Below, piece after piece: positions 1 to 11,979 of a stretch of DNA of 64,000 bases (the first letter of the stretch is position 1; each line of letters starts with the position of its first letter). The stretch is from Delphinus delphis (taxonomy: Eukaryota; Chordata; Mammalia; Artiodactyla; Delphinidae), in the NCBI RefSeq assembly GCF_949987515.2, contig NC_082686.1:46601559-46665558 (forward strand), read 5' to 3'. The notes beneath the pieces are model-generated. The model did no database searches, had not been told where the DNA came from, and was given only the letters and a program-made list of their open reading frames with translations. The translations under genes and the position numbers were made by a program.

Positions 1-232
1 CAAACTACAGAGCCCACGTGCTCTGGAACCTGTGCACCACAACTACAGAGCCCATGCACCCTGGAGCCCATGGGCCACAATTAGAGAAGAGAAAACCCAC
101 ACACCACAATTAAAGAGAACCCTGCAGGCTGCAACAAAAGATCCCGCGTGCCACAATGAAGACCCTGTGTGCCTCAACTAAGACCCGATGCAGCCAAAAA
201 TATAAATAAATAAATAAATAAATAAATAAACA
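1..232 (+). repeat. CHR-type tRNA-derived SINE, cut by window start
   Basis: The stretch repeats degenerate units of the form 'gtgcaccacaactacagagccc' and ends 'agacccgatgcagccaaaaata' followed by an (AAAT)n tail at 203-230. This is the 3' body and tail of the longer, older CHR SINE of cetaceans and hippos; the tRNA-like head lies outside the window. Several CpG positions have decayed, so it is older than the copies at 4279 and 52718. Confidence 0.85.
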
Positions 233-1239
233 AATCTTTAAAAAAAATACTGAAGAAAAGATTTCCCTTCCAAAGACCGAGCCCCTCATATTCATGGACT
301 TTTCTCATCTGCACCTTCTTAAGCTTGGGATTCTAACACTCGCTAATTTAATCTAAATGGTTTTCAGTAAATTATTTAACTTCACTTTAGTGTGTTCATC
401 CATTAAAAAATGTTGTTGTAATACATAATGAAATATTGTCAATGATTACATAATATTTTTAAAGCAGACATGGTTTAGAGAAAGTTCTCAGTATTTCTTT
501 TTCTTCTCTTCTCCTATTGTATTCTAAATTCTCAGAGGCTCTTGCTGTTTCCCTGATTCTCTTTCCTTCTGTAATTCACTTCTTCACTAACACCTTACAT
601 TCTTAATTTGCTTACTCTGAACTAACATCTCAAATCTCAAGGCCTTTCTTAACTGGAGTTCCTATCAACCTCTATTTCTCCCCCTTACTCTAGAGTAGCC
701 TGGAACTTTATATCAAAGATTAAATTTTTAAAATGGGTAGGTTGTGGTTATGTAACTCATGTGGAACTTTAGCATGTCAAAAACCTTTATCAAACTCATA
801 CGTCCTGCAGTGAGATGGTTGAACAGATATTTCCCTTTCAACATTCCTATAGAAAAGTAGCATATCTGGATTGAATTAGAGTGCAATGTTCCTGTCTCTA
901 GCCAAGCTGAAGATATTCCCCAATCCACCATGACTATTGAGAGATGGGGTGGCTTGCTACAAGGCTCACTTCCAGTCTTCTTGATATATGGGTATATGCT
1001 ATGTAAATGATAATAACAAGCAGATCTAGGAAAATAATTAAGGGAAAGGTAATACTCAGAAATGGTCATAAGGAATAAATATTATCATAGTAAAGTAGTA
1101 TGGCTTGTTGTTTAGGCTAAATGGTAATATCAATGACATTGTGGTAGCTTTAAAACCCCAGATTCTTTTGATATTCTTGCATCAAGGGGTCTCTTGAGCA
1201 ATAGTATATATCAGAAGTCATATTGTACAATTTTCTAGG
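233..1239. other. Intergenic sequence, nothing recognised
   Basis: AT-rich sequence without a repeat family I can name and without an exon-like block. The 113-residue open frame on the minus strand (728-1069) has no recognisable domain, and nothing else supports it as coding. Confidence 0.6.
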
Positions 1240-1608
1240 CCCAGGCCACAAAAAAATGGTAACTTCCATTTCCTGTTTCTTAGATCACTTACCCTGGGAA
1301 CCCAGCCACCGCACAGTGAGGAAGTCCTGTCAGTTCATGAGGAGCCCAAAGGCAGATAAACCAAAGGCTCTGGCTCACGGTTCTATGGGCTTCCAAGCTG
1401 AAAGTCAGAACCCACTTGCCAGTCATAAGAGTGAGTCATCTTAACAGTGGGTCCTTCAGACTCCAACAGATGCCTTGTGGAGTAAAGATGAGTTGTTCCC
1501 AAGAAACCCCACAAAATTCTAGATTTGTGAACAAAATAAATTATTGATGTTACTTGAGCTATTAAGTTTTGGGTGATCTTTTAGGTATCAATAGGTAACT
1601 GGAATAGA
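1240..1608 (+). repeat. MLT1-like LTR (ERVL-MaLR) remnant
   Basis: The right half reads 'aaataaattattgatgttacttgagctattaagttttgggtg' (1535-1576 region) and then 'caataggtaactggaata', the degenerate form of the MLT1 end (AATAAA signal, 'gctgctaagtttkgggtaatttgttacrcagcaatagataact'). The left boundary is poorly defined. The 73-residue frame at 1223-1444 lies inside this LTR and is not a gene. Confidence 0.6.
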
Positions 1609-1730
1609 CACACATTCAAAAGGGCATCAGTTGCTTGACTAAGTTTGAGGGAGTGAATGTCACATCTTGGGGTCTGTGCCCTCTATGCTCCCTACATTCA
1701 AACATCTATATCTATCTATCTATATATGTG

Positions 1731-1732
<2 letters not shown>

Positions 1733-1782
<50 letters not shown>
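1733..1782. repeat. (CA)n microsatellite
   Basis: About 25 uninterrupted CA units, preceded by (ATCT)n and followed by (AT)n. Two overlapping 'ORFs' rich in His-Thr here are translations of the repeat. Confidence 0.98.
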
Positions 1783-1793
<11 letters not shown>

Positions 1794-3559
1794 GCATACG
1801 GTCACAACTGATCCTTATTATCCACAGATTCTTCATTTGCAAACTTGCCTACTCACTAAAATCTACTTGTCAACCCTAAACCAACACTGGAAGCACTTTA
1901 ATTGTTAGTCATAGACAGGCATAGTGATTAAAAATTTGAGTCCCTCAGCATACACATTCCCATCTGAGACTGAACAAAGCAACACTGCCCTCTTGGGTCC
2001 TTTGGGCAGTCTATTTAGTGTCACATTTTTCATTATTTTGTGCTTTTCTTTTGGTGATTTTGCTGTTTAAAATAACCCCTGAGCATCATGTTGAAGTGTC
2101 CCCTAGTGTCCCTAAGTGCAAGAAGGCTGTGATGTGCATTGTAGAGAAAATATGTGTGTTAGATAAGCTCCGCCCAGGCATGACTGATAGTGTTACTGGC
2201 TTGAATTCAATGTTAATGAAACAACAATACATGTTAAATAAGATGTCTTTAAACAGAAACACATATTAAATGAGTTCATGTATTGACTGGTTGACAAAAA
2301 TGTTGTGACCAGATGATCACAGAAGCCTCATCGGGTATTTCTCCTAAGAACAATGGCTCAGCAATCACAAATTCAGGATTTGTGGCTACTTTATGCAACA
2401 TAACTATTATGAATAATGAGAATCAACTGTGTATATCCCAACCTAATATCTCAATGATTCTGCCTAACTTCCAGATATACATGTGTACACATGTGCACAC
2501 ACACACACTCACACGTAAAAAATAGCATGATAGTATAGGAAATCACCCACATAAACTATGAAACATCAGTCTTGCTTCTATTTGTCTGATTATAGTATAA
2601 AATTCATTAAAATATGTGAAAAACTCTGAATGCCACTTTATGGACAGATCTACTAATTTCATATCCAAGTAATCTGTTTCTCAACCATGCACATCACTCA
2701 CAAATTATTTTATCCACACTTCACCTTTTAAATGAGGCATTGTTTTCTAGCTAAGTGAGGAGAAATCATGATGACCTACATATAATACGAATTTAATGAA
2801 AGTTATGTCACACTGAAATGTGTATGATCAAATAAGTACATGGCAAAGATGACTGTGGTTGATTAAAGTTGATATTGTAAATAGACTGGTTAATTCCCCA
2901 AACTCAGGTGTGAACAAAGCTTTTGTCTACCACTCATTTCCTCTTTTCTTCTCACTGATAAACTTCATAGGTCCACTCTCAGAAACTGACCTCGTTCTGA
3001 ATATGTGATGATTATATGATGGAGCCCCAAGTGTTAGCTTGTATTTCATTCTTTAAATCTACACTCAAAAGTAGCATCCTTTCTTTTCCTAGTTTGGAGT
3101 TGGTTCATGACAGCTGAAGTTTGGATACAAAGGAATATCTAAATCTAGATTTTCCTGCATGAGCTACAAGTAATCGTCTATCCTTTGCTCCCTCTTCCAG
3201 ATGTTCCTAATCTCCCGTCCCCCACTCCACATACACACATACATCCCCCCTCAAACCTTTTGATGTATGACATGCTGGAATGCTGGAGAGAGAAAAGTAC
3301 TTTTTGGTCAGACAAGGAAATAGAGCTAAACATGGAACAGGGACAAAATTCTAATTTTAAAGAAAGAAGCTCTGTAGAATCCAAGGTTTTCTTTTCACAC
3401 TGTGGGACCTCCATTTTGCCAGGAAGAAAGAAAAAGGAAAATATGCACAAAATGACTTTTATTATGTTTTTGTTTCAATGAAAAATCTTGATAAAAGAAA
3501 ATGTAACTTTAGAAAGGAAGTGATATTTGGGCTTTTTTTCTAGTGCAACACCTCTATTC
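1783..3559. other. Intergenic sequence, nothing recognised
   Basis: Single-copy-looking AT-rich sequence with a small CA-rich patch at 2494-2514. Frames at 2018, 2313 and 3185 are short and have no family resemblance I can see. Confidence 0.5.
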
Positions 3560-3995
3560 TGTTTACTCTTAATTTTCTCCAGCTTTATTGAAATATGACA
3601 AATAATGTATAAATTTAAGGTGTACGACCTGATGATTTGATATGTGTATATTGTGAAATGATTATCACAATAAGGTTAGTTAACACATTCATCATCTCAC
3701 GTGATTATTATTTTGTGTGTGTGATGAGAACACTTAAGATCTGTTCTTTTACCAGCTTTCAAGTATACAATACAGTATTAAATATATAGTCACCCTGCTG
3801 TACATTAGATCTCCAGAACTTATTCATCTTATAACGGAAAGACTGTGCCCTTTGACCAACATCTCCCCTTTTCCCCCATCCCCTGGCAAACACATATAAG
3901 TGAGATCACACACCATTTGTCTTTCTCTATGACATTTTACTTAGCATAATGCCCTCAAGGTCCATCCATGTGATCACAGATGGCAGGATTTCCTT
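3560..3995 (-). mobile_element. Old L1 (L1M) 3' end, minus strand
   Basis: On the plus strand it reads 'agctttattgaaatatgac' and then 'gatttgatatgtgtatattgtgaaatgatta', later 'caccctgctgtacattagatc' and 'ccatccatgtgatcacaga'. This is the reverse complement of a mammalian-wide L1 3'UTR and ORF2 end. It is truncated and heavily mutated. Confidence 0.8.
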
Positions 3996-4110
3996 CTAAG
4001 TGAGAAAACTGTGGACCAAAGAGATAATGTCACCTGTCCAAACTCTTACACCTTTCTGGTGACAAAACTGGAAATGGAACCCAAGTCTCAATGTTATTAT
4101 TTTTGTATTA
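3996..4110. repeat. MIR-like fragment
   Basis: 'gagaaaactgtggaccaaagagataatgtcacctgtccaaac' resembles the conserved MIR core (gaggaaactgaggcncagagaggttaagtgacttgcccaag). Boundaries are approximate. Confidence 0.55.
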
Positions 4111-4278
4111 TAGTTGAGTCAGGATCAGAGAATACCCAGAAAGGAAGTTTAACAGTATATCGACATCCTTATTTCTTGAGCTATAATGTTAGTGGATTGA
4201 TGTAAATCACAGAAAATTTTTGGGCTATACCCTAAGGCTTCATAATCTCTCAGTTTTTTTACATTAAAAATGTGTGTG

Positions 4279-4483
4279 GGCTTCCCTGGTGGCGCAGTGC
4301 TTGAGAGTCCACCTGCTGATGCAGGGGACACGGGTTTGTGCCCCGGTCCGGGAAGATCTCACATGCCGCGGAGTGGCTGGGCCCGTGAGCCATGGCCGCT
4401 GAGCCTGCGCGTCCAGAGCCTGTGCTCCGCAACGGGAGAGGCCACAACAGTGAGAAGCCCATGTACCGCATAAAAAAAAAAAA
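4279..4483 (+). repeat. CHR-2-type SINE with TSD
   Basis: Complete SINE: a tRNA-derived head starting 'ggcttccctggtggcgcagt', box B-like 'ggtttgtgccccggtcc', body ending 'gaagcccatgtaccgcat' and a short A-tail. The target duplication 'aaaaatgtgtgtgg' occurs at about 4266-4279 and again at about 4479-4492. It is a moderately young cetacean insertion. The antisense open frames here are typical shadows of this GC-rich SINE. Confidence 0.95.
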
Positions 4484-4493
4484 TGTGTGTGGT

Positions 4494-5619
4494 GACACTG
4501 GGCTATTAATTCTTTTATTGATACACCATAGAGAAGACTGTCTTAGGATTGCTTGTTTTACAGACATGTAAATTCCTTTTTTAAAATGTTATTGGCAACA
4601 GCAGAGAACACTTTCTTCTCTTCCCCATTATAGCTATGAAATTCCATTCAGAAATACTGTCCCAGGCAGTTTGGAGAATTACCATTACCTTCATCTAGCA
4701 ATGGAAATGGTGATTTCTGGTGACAAATTAAAGCAAACAGTTAGCAGGCAAGACTCACTGTTACTATGATCCTGGAGCCAGACACAGTAGAGAAAAGCAA
4801 ATGGAACTTGGCCCCCGATTGTGCTTCAGCTGGTTTCTGGAGTCAAATAAGCATAAAGGGACTGTGATTCTTACACAGGTTCAGTATTATCCTATGGAAG
4901 GTGGAGCAATGAAGAAAGAGAATGAGCCTGAAAATCTGGTGCTTAACTAATGTGTTCATAGAAAACCTGATTAGCTCTGGCTGCTTCAAAGCAGTGTCTG
5001 ATCTGAAACACGTGTTTATTGCCTAGTGCCCAGAGTTTCCTTTACTGAAGTTATATGATTCACTTGAAGTGTTTTGCCATACCAAATTGGTTAGCTAATT
5101 TGAATAAGGAACCCAGATATGTTATTTGTTCCCCAGACTTCTCTAAATAACAGTTTCTTTCCTTCCTCATATCCAAAACACAACTATTAAAATGGAAACA
5201 TCTTAATAATTTTTAGAAACTCAAGAGAACCTCTTTGAAGTATAAAATGTGAGTAGAACACTGTACATGACTTATGGGTGAAATATGTTTTAGCTAATGT
5301 TCAGGGCCTCTGCATGGCATAACTCCAGGGTTTATAACGTTTTCTTAACACAAATGGAGCATCCAGACTATTAGCATCTGGTTCAAAGAAAAAAGTAATT
5401 CTGAGAGATGGGATAGTAATAGAGGTCAAGAAAGCATGGACTAAGTGAAAAGCCTTGACGCAGATGAGAGAGACATGAAGAACAGAATGTTAATGAGAAA
5501 AAAATGATATGAAAAATTAAACTAGTTTGAGGAACATGCCAGACATTGTTCAGTCAGTCAGGGGAGACATATATCATATTGATGCCTAAGATCACAAAAA
5601 TGACAGCTGAGCTACGGCA
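4494..5619. other. Intergenic sequence, nothing recognised
   Basis: No repeat family, exon-like block or RNA gene that I can support. Confidence 0.5.
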
Positions 5620-6071
5620 GTTAGGAGGCCCTGTTTCCTCTTCTTGAAGTCTCCAGTTGTTCCCTTGTGGGCTCTTTATTTCCATTTTACTCAGTCACAC
5701 CCAAATCTCTTCACCCTGGACTCAAGAGTTATTTTTTTTTTAATGTAAACTAGATCATGTTGCCCCTATGACTGAAACTTCACAGGGTCATTCCTACATG
5801 ACTTACCTTGTCCTCAAGGGGAAATGATCTGATCTCTACTTGCCTCTCCATCTTCTGCTGACTTCTTGCACCTTGCTTCCTCCCACTCCATGCCCTATTC
5901 CTTATGTTCAGTCCTTTGGCCTTCCTCCTCTTCCTAGAACATCCACACTTTAGAACTATTGCACTTACTGTTCCTCTGTGTAGAATATTCAATCAAAGAT
6001 ATTTTATGTCTGGATCCCTCTTGGCAGTCAGATCTCAGCTCATATGTTACATCCTTAGTGAGGTCTTTCAT
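5620..6071 (-). mobile_element. L2 LINE fragment, left half (split by L1)
   Basis: Reads 'cttccctcctcttcctagaacatccacac', 'gcagtcagatctcagctcatatgttacatccttagtgaggtct', the reverse-complement style of the L2 3' region ('..ctcaaatgtcacctcctcagagaggcctt..'). The same L2 resumes at 14016 after the L1 insertion, where 'ttgcctggcacatagtacgc' supplies the L2 end. Confidence 0.75.
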
Positions 6072-6085
6072 AAGCATCTAATTTA
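6072..6085. repeat. Left TSD of the 7.9-kb L1 insertion
   Basis: 'aagcatctaattta' here is repeated exactly at 14002-14015. The pre-insertion plus strand would read 'aattta/aattgg', close to the L1 endonuclease preference TTTT/AA for a minus-strand insertion. Confidence 0.9.
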
Positions 6086-6139
6086 TTTATTTTTTCAATA
6101 AAATTATTTTATTTTTTTCATACTAACACAATTTTTATT

Positions 6140-6962
6140 TTTATATTTTTTAAACATCTTTATTGGAGTAATAATTGCTTTACAATGTTGCGTTAGTTTC
6201 TGCTGTATAACAAAAGGAATCAGCTATATGTATACATATATCCTCATATCACCTCCCTCTTGAATCTCCCTCCCACCCTCCCTACCCCACCCCTCTAGGT
6301 GGTCACAAAGCACCGAGCTCATCTCCCTGTGCTAGGTAGCTGCTTCCCACCAGCTATCTATTTTACATTAGTTAGTGTATACATGTCAACACTACTCTCT
6401 CACTTCATCCCAGCTTACCCTTTCCCAACCTCGTGTCCTCAAGTTCATTCTCTACGTCTGCATCTTTATTCCTTGTCCTGCCCCTAGGTTCATCAGAAAC
6501 ATCTTTTTTTTTTTTTTTTAGATTCCATATATATGTGTTAGCATAGGGTATTTGTTTTTCTCTTTCTGACTTACTTCACTCTGTATGACAGACTCTAGGT
6601 CCATTCACCTCACTACAAATAGCTCAATTTCTTTTTATGGCTGAGTAATATTCCATTGTATATATGTGCTACATCTTCTTTATCCATTTATCTATTGATG
6701 GGCACTTAGGTTGCTTCCATGTCCTGTCTATTGTAAATAGAGCTGCAATGAACATTGTGGTACATGAGTCTTTTTGAATTATGGTTTTCTCAGGGTATAT
6801 GCCCAGTAATGGGATTGCTGAGTCATATGGTAACTCTATTTTTAGTTTTTTAAGGAACCACCATATTTTTCTCCATAGCGGCTGTATCAATTTACATTCC
6901 CACTAACAGTGCAAAAGGGTTCCTTTTTCTCCACACCCACTCCAACATTTATTGTTTGCAGA
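6140..6962 (-). mobile_element. 5'-truncated L1 3' end within the A-tail of the larger L1
   Basis: Carries the L1 ORF2 C-terminus (frame 6890-6669 includes '[20 protein letters not shown]') and 3'UTR. Its 5' border is at 6962, where a poly-T stretch starts the 3' end of the larger element. The same consensus interval is present again at about 6968-7770. Both copies lie inside one TSD pair, so this piece was either inserted into the A-tail or carried along with the larger element. Confidence 0.8.
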
Positions 6963-7339
6963 TTTTTTATTTTAACATCTTTATTGCAGTATAATTGATT
7001 AACAATGCTGTGTTAGTTTCTGCTGTATAACAAAGTGAATCAGCTATACATATATTCCCATTTCTCCCGCCTCTTGTGTCTCCCTCCCACCCTCCCTATC
7101 TCACCCCTCCAGATGGACACAAAGTACCAAGCTGATCTCCCAGGGCCATGTGGCTGCTTACCACTAGCTATCTATTTTACATTTGGTAGTGTATATATGC
7201 CCGTGCCACTTTCTCATGTAGTCCCAGCTTATGCTACCCCCTCCTCGTGTCCTCAAGTCCATTCTCAACATCTGCGTCTTTATTCCTGTCCTGCCCCTAG
7301 GTTCTTCAGAACCATTTTTTTTATTCCATATATATGTGT

Positions 7340-10300
7340 TAGCATACGGTAATTGTTTTTCTCTCTGACTTACTTCATTCTGTATGACACTCTCTAGATC
7401 CATCTACCTCACTGCAAATAACTCAATTTCGTTTTTTTTTTATGGTGGAGTAATATTCCATTGTATATATGTGCCACATCTTCTTTATCCATTCATCTGT
7501 TGATGGACACTTAGGTTGCATCCATCCATTATAAATAGAGCTGCAGTGAACATTGTGGTACATGACTCTTTTTGAATTATGGTTTTCTCAGGGTGTATGC
7601 CCAGTAGTGGGATTTCTGGGTCATATGGTAGTTCTATTTTTAGTTTCTTAAGGAACGTCCATATTGTTCTCAATAGTGGCTGTATCAATTTACGTTCCCA
7701 CCAACAGTGCAAGAGGGTTCCCTTTTTTCCACACCTTCTCCAGCATTTACTGTTTGCAGATTTTTTTATGATGTCCATTCTGACCAATGTGAGGTGATAC
7801 CTTATTGTAGTTTTGATTTGCATTTCTCTAATGATTAGTGATGTTGAGCATCTTTTCATGTGTTTGATGGCAATCTGTATATCTTCTTTGAAGAAATGTC
7901 TGTTTAGATCTTCTGCCTATCTTTTGATTCGTTTTTTTGTTTTTTCGATAGGGAGCTCCATGGACTGCTTGTATATTTTGGAAATTAATCTTTTGTCAGT
8001 TGCTTCATTTGCAAATATTTTCTCCCATTCTGAGGGTTGTCTTTTCATCTTGTTTATGGTTTCCTTTTCTGTGCAAAAGCTTTTAAGTTTCATTAGGTTC
8101 CATTTGTTTATTTTTGTTTTTATTTCCATTTCTCTATGAGGTAGGTTAAAAAGTATCTTGCTGTGATTTATGTCATAGAGTGTTCTGCCTTTGTTTTCCT
8201 CTAAGAGTTTTATAGTGTCTGGCCTTACATTTAGGTCTTTAATCCATTTTGAGTTTATTTTTGTGTATGGTTTTAGGAAGTGTTCTAATTTCATTCTTTT
8301 ACATGTAGCTGTCCAGTTTTCCCAGCACCACTTATTGAAGAGGCTGTCTTTTCTCCATTGTATAGTCTTGCCTCCTTTATCAAAGATAAGGTGACCATAT
8401 GTGTGTGGGTTTATCTCTGGGCTTTCTATCCTGTTCCATTGATCTATCTTTCTATTTTTGTGTCAGTACCATACTGTCTTGATCACTATAGCTTTGTAGT
8501 ATAGTCTGAAGTCCAGGAGCCTGATTATTCCAGCTCCATTATTCTTTCTCAAGATTGCTTTGGCTATTTGGGGACTTTTATGTTTCCCTACAAATTGTGA
8601 ATTTTTTTTGTTCTAGTTCTGTGAAAAATGCCAGTGGTACTTTGATAGGGATTGCATTGAATCTGTAGATTGCTTTGGGTAGCATAGTCATTTTCACAAT
8701 GTTGATTCTTCCAATCCAAGAACATGGTATATCTCTCCATCTGTTTCTACCATCTTTAATTTCTTTCATCTGTGTCTTATAGTTTCCTGCATACAGGTCT
8801 TTTGTCTCCTTAGGTAGGTTTATTCCTAGGTATTTTATTCTTTTTGTTGCAGTGGTAAATGGGAGTGTTTCCTTAATTTCTCATTTAGATTTTTAATCAT
8901 TACTGTATAGGAATGCGAGAGATTTCTGTGCATTACTTTTGTATCCTGCTACTTTACCAAATTCATTGATTAGCTCTAGTAGTTTTCCAGTGGCATCTTT
9001 AGGATTCTCTATGTATAGTATCATGTCATGTGCAAACAGTGACAGCTTTAGTTCTTCTTTTCTGATTGGGATTTCTTTTATTTATTTTTCTTCTCTGAGT
9101 GCTGTGGCTAAAATTTCCAGAACTATGTTGAGTAACAGTGGTAAGAATGGGCATCCTGGTCTTGTTCCTGGTCTTAGAGGAAATGGTTTCAGTTTTTCAC
9201 CATTGAGAACGATGTTGGCTGTGGGTTTGTCATATATGGCCTTTATTGTGTTGAGGTAGGTTCGCTCTATGCCCATTTTCTTGAGAGTTTTTATCTTAAA
9301 TGGGTGTTGAATTTTGTTGAAAGATGTTTCTGTGTCTATTGAGATGATCATATCGTTTTTGTCTTTCAGTTTGTTATTATGGTGTATCACATTGTTTGAT
9401 TTGCATATACTGAAGAATCCTTGCATCCTGGGATAAACCCCATTTGATCATGGTGTATTATCCTTTTAATGTGCTGTTGGATTCTGTTTGCTAGTATTTA
9501 ATTGAGGATTTTTGCATCTATATTCATCAGTGATATTGGTCTGTAGTATTCTTTTTTTGTGACATCTTTGTTTGGTTTTGGTATCAGGGTGATGGTGGCC
9601 TCATAGAATGAGTTTGGGAGTGTTCCTCCCTCAGCTATATTTTGGAAGAGTTTAGAAGGATAGGTGTTAGTTCTTCTCTAAACGTTTCTATTACGTCCTG
9701 GTTCAGTCTTGGAACGTTTTGCTTTTCTAAGATTTTGTCCATTTCTTCCAGGTTGTCCATTTTACTGGCATATAGTTGCTTGTAGTAATCTCTCATGATC
9801 CTTTATATTTCTGCACTGTCACTTGTTACTTCTCCTTTTTCATTTCTAATTCTATTGATTTGAGTCTTCTCTCTTTTTTTCTTGATGAGTCTGGCTAATG
9901 GTTTATCAATTTTGTTTATGTTCTCAAAGAACCAGCTTTTAGTTTTATTGATTTTGCTATTGTCTCCTTTATTTCTTTCTCATTTATTCTGATCTGAAAT
10001 TTATGATTTCTTTCCTTCTGCTAACATTGGAGATTTTTTGTTCTTGTTTCTCTAGCTGCTTTAGGTGTAAGGTTGGGATGTTTATTTGAGATTTTTCTTG
10101 TTTCTTTAGGTAGGATTCTATTGCTATAAACTTCCCTCTTAGAACTGCTTTTGCTGCATCCCATAGGTTATGGGCCATTGTGTTTTCATTGTCATTTGTT
10201 TCTAGGTATTTTCTGATTTCTTCTTTGATTTCCTCAGTAATGTCTTGGTTACTTAGTAGTGTATTCTTTAGGCTCCATGTGTTTGTGTTTGTATTTTTAC

Positions 10301-11029
10301 AGATTTTTCCTGTAACTGATATCTAGTCTTATAGCATTGTGGTTGGAAAAGATACTTGATATGATTTCAATTTTCTTAAATTTATCAAAGCCTGATTTGT
10401 CACCCAGGATATGATCTATCCTGGAGAATGTTCCATGAGCATTTGAGAAGAAATTGTATTCTGTTTTTTTTTTTGGATGGAATGTCCTATAAATATCAAT
10501 TAAGCCCATCTTGTTTAATACATCATTTAAAGCTTGTGTTTCCTTATTTATTTTTATTTTGGATGATCTGTCCATTGGTGAAAGTGGGGTGTTAAAGTGC
10601 TCTCTATGATTGTGTTACTGTCGATTTCCCCTTTTATGGCTATTAGCATTTGCCTTATGTATTGAGGTACTCCTACGTTGGGTGCATAAATATTTACAAT
10701 TGTTATGTCTTCTTCTTGGATTGATCCCTTGATCATTATGTAGTGTTCTTTTTGGTCTCTTGTAATATTCTTTGTTTTAAAATCTATTTTGTCTGATATG
10801 AGAATTGCTACTCCAGCTTTCTTTTGATTTCCATTTGCATGGAGTATCTTTTTCAACCCCCTCACTTTCAGTCTGTATGTGTTCCTACGTCTGAAGTCCG
10901 TCTCTCTTGTAGACAGCATATATATAGGTCTTGTTTTTGTATCCATTCAGCCAGTCTCTGTCTTTTGGTTGGAGCATTTAATCCATTTACCTTTAAGGTA
11001 ATTATCCATATGTATGTTCCTATTACCAT
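7340..11029 (-). pseudogene. L1 ORF2 (endonuclease/reverse transcriptase) remnant
   Basis: Decayed ORF2. The start context mirrors that of the L1 at 55442 (ATG after 'caattaagaaa'). Recognisable blocks from N to C terminus are the AP-endonuclease region (frames 10946-10554 with 'KKAGVAILISDKIDF' and 'VNIYAPN'; 10575-10297 with 'FSRIDHILG'), RT palm ('[16 protein letters not shown]', '[11 protein letters not shown]', 9426-9082) and the C-terminal segment (8294-7917; 7859-7485). The frame is broken at many places, so no functional protein is possible. ORF limits are approximate. Confidence 0.9.
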
Positions 11030-11142
11030 TTTCTTAATTGTTTTGGGTTTTTTATTGTAGGTCTTTTTCTCCTCTTGTGGTTCCTGCTAGAGAAGTTCCT
11101 TTAGCATTTGTTGTAAAGCTGGATTGGTTGTGCTGAATTCTC

Positions 11143-11979
11143 TTAGCTTTTGCTTGTCTGTAAAGATTTTAATTTCTCCATCAAATCTGAATGAGATCCT
11201 TGCTGGATAGAGTAATCTTGATTGTAGGTTTTTCCCTTTCAACACTTTAACTATGTACTTCCTGCTACTTCCTTCTGGCTTGCAGAGTTTCTGCTGAAAG
11301 TTCAGCTGTTAACCTTATGGGGATTCCCTTGTATGTTATTTCTTGTTTTTCCCTTGCTGTTTTTAGTTTCTTTTCTTTGTATTTATTTTTTAATAGTTTG
11401 ATTAATATGTGTCTTGGCATGTTTCTCCTTGGATTTATCCTGTATGGGACTGTCTGTACTTCCTGGACTTGATTAACTACTTCTTTTCCCACATTAGTGA
11501 AGTTTTCAACTATAATCTCTTCAACTATTATCTCAACCCCTTTCTTTTTTTCTTTTTCTTCTGGGACCCCTATAACTCCAATGTTGGTGCATTTAATATT
11601 GTCCCAGAGGTCTCTAAGACTGTCCTCAATTCTTTTCATTCTTTTTTCTTTATTCTGCTCTGCAGTAGTTATTTCCACTATTTCATCTTCCAGGTCACGT
11701 ATCTGTTCTCCTGACTCAGTTATTCTGCTATTGATCTCTTCTAGAGAATTTTTAATTTCATTTATTGTGCTGTTCATGATTGTTTGTTTGCTCTTTAGTT
11801 CTTCTAGGTCCTTGTTAAACGTTTCTTGTATTTTTTCCGTTCTATTTCCAAGATTTTGGATATCTTTACCATCATTATTCTGAATTATTTTTCAGGTAGA
11901 CTGCCTACTTCCTCTTTGTTAGGTCTGGTGGCTTTTTACCTTGCTCCTTCATCTGCTGTGTGTTTCTCTGTCTTCTCAT
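11143..11979 (-). pseudogene. L1 ORF1 (RNA-binding chaperone) remnant
   Basis: The inferred ATG at 11979 begins the same Met-Arg-Arg-Gln start as the ORF1 at 54491, and the inferred stop is at 11145-11143 (279 codons). The longest open part (11777-11265) contains a coiled-coil-like segment ('NEIKNSLEEINSRI', 'DLEDEIVEITTAEQNKEKR'), the RRM region ('IIVEEIIVENFTNVGKEV') and the C-terminal domain ('RHILIKLLKNKYKEK', 'RLTAELSAETLQARR'). The rest is broken. Confidence 0.88.

Noticed and set aside
1240..1608. Endogenous retrovirus with internal genes
   Set aside because: Only a solitary MLT1-like LTR is visible; no gag, pol or env-like frames flank it.
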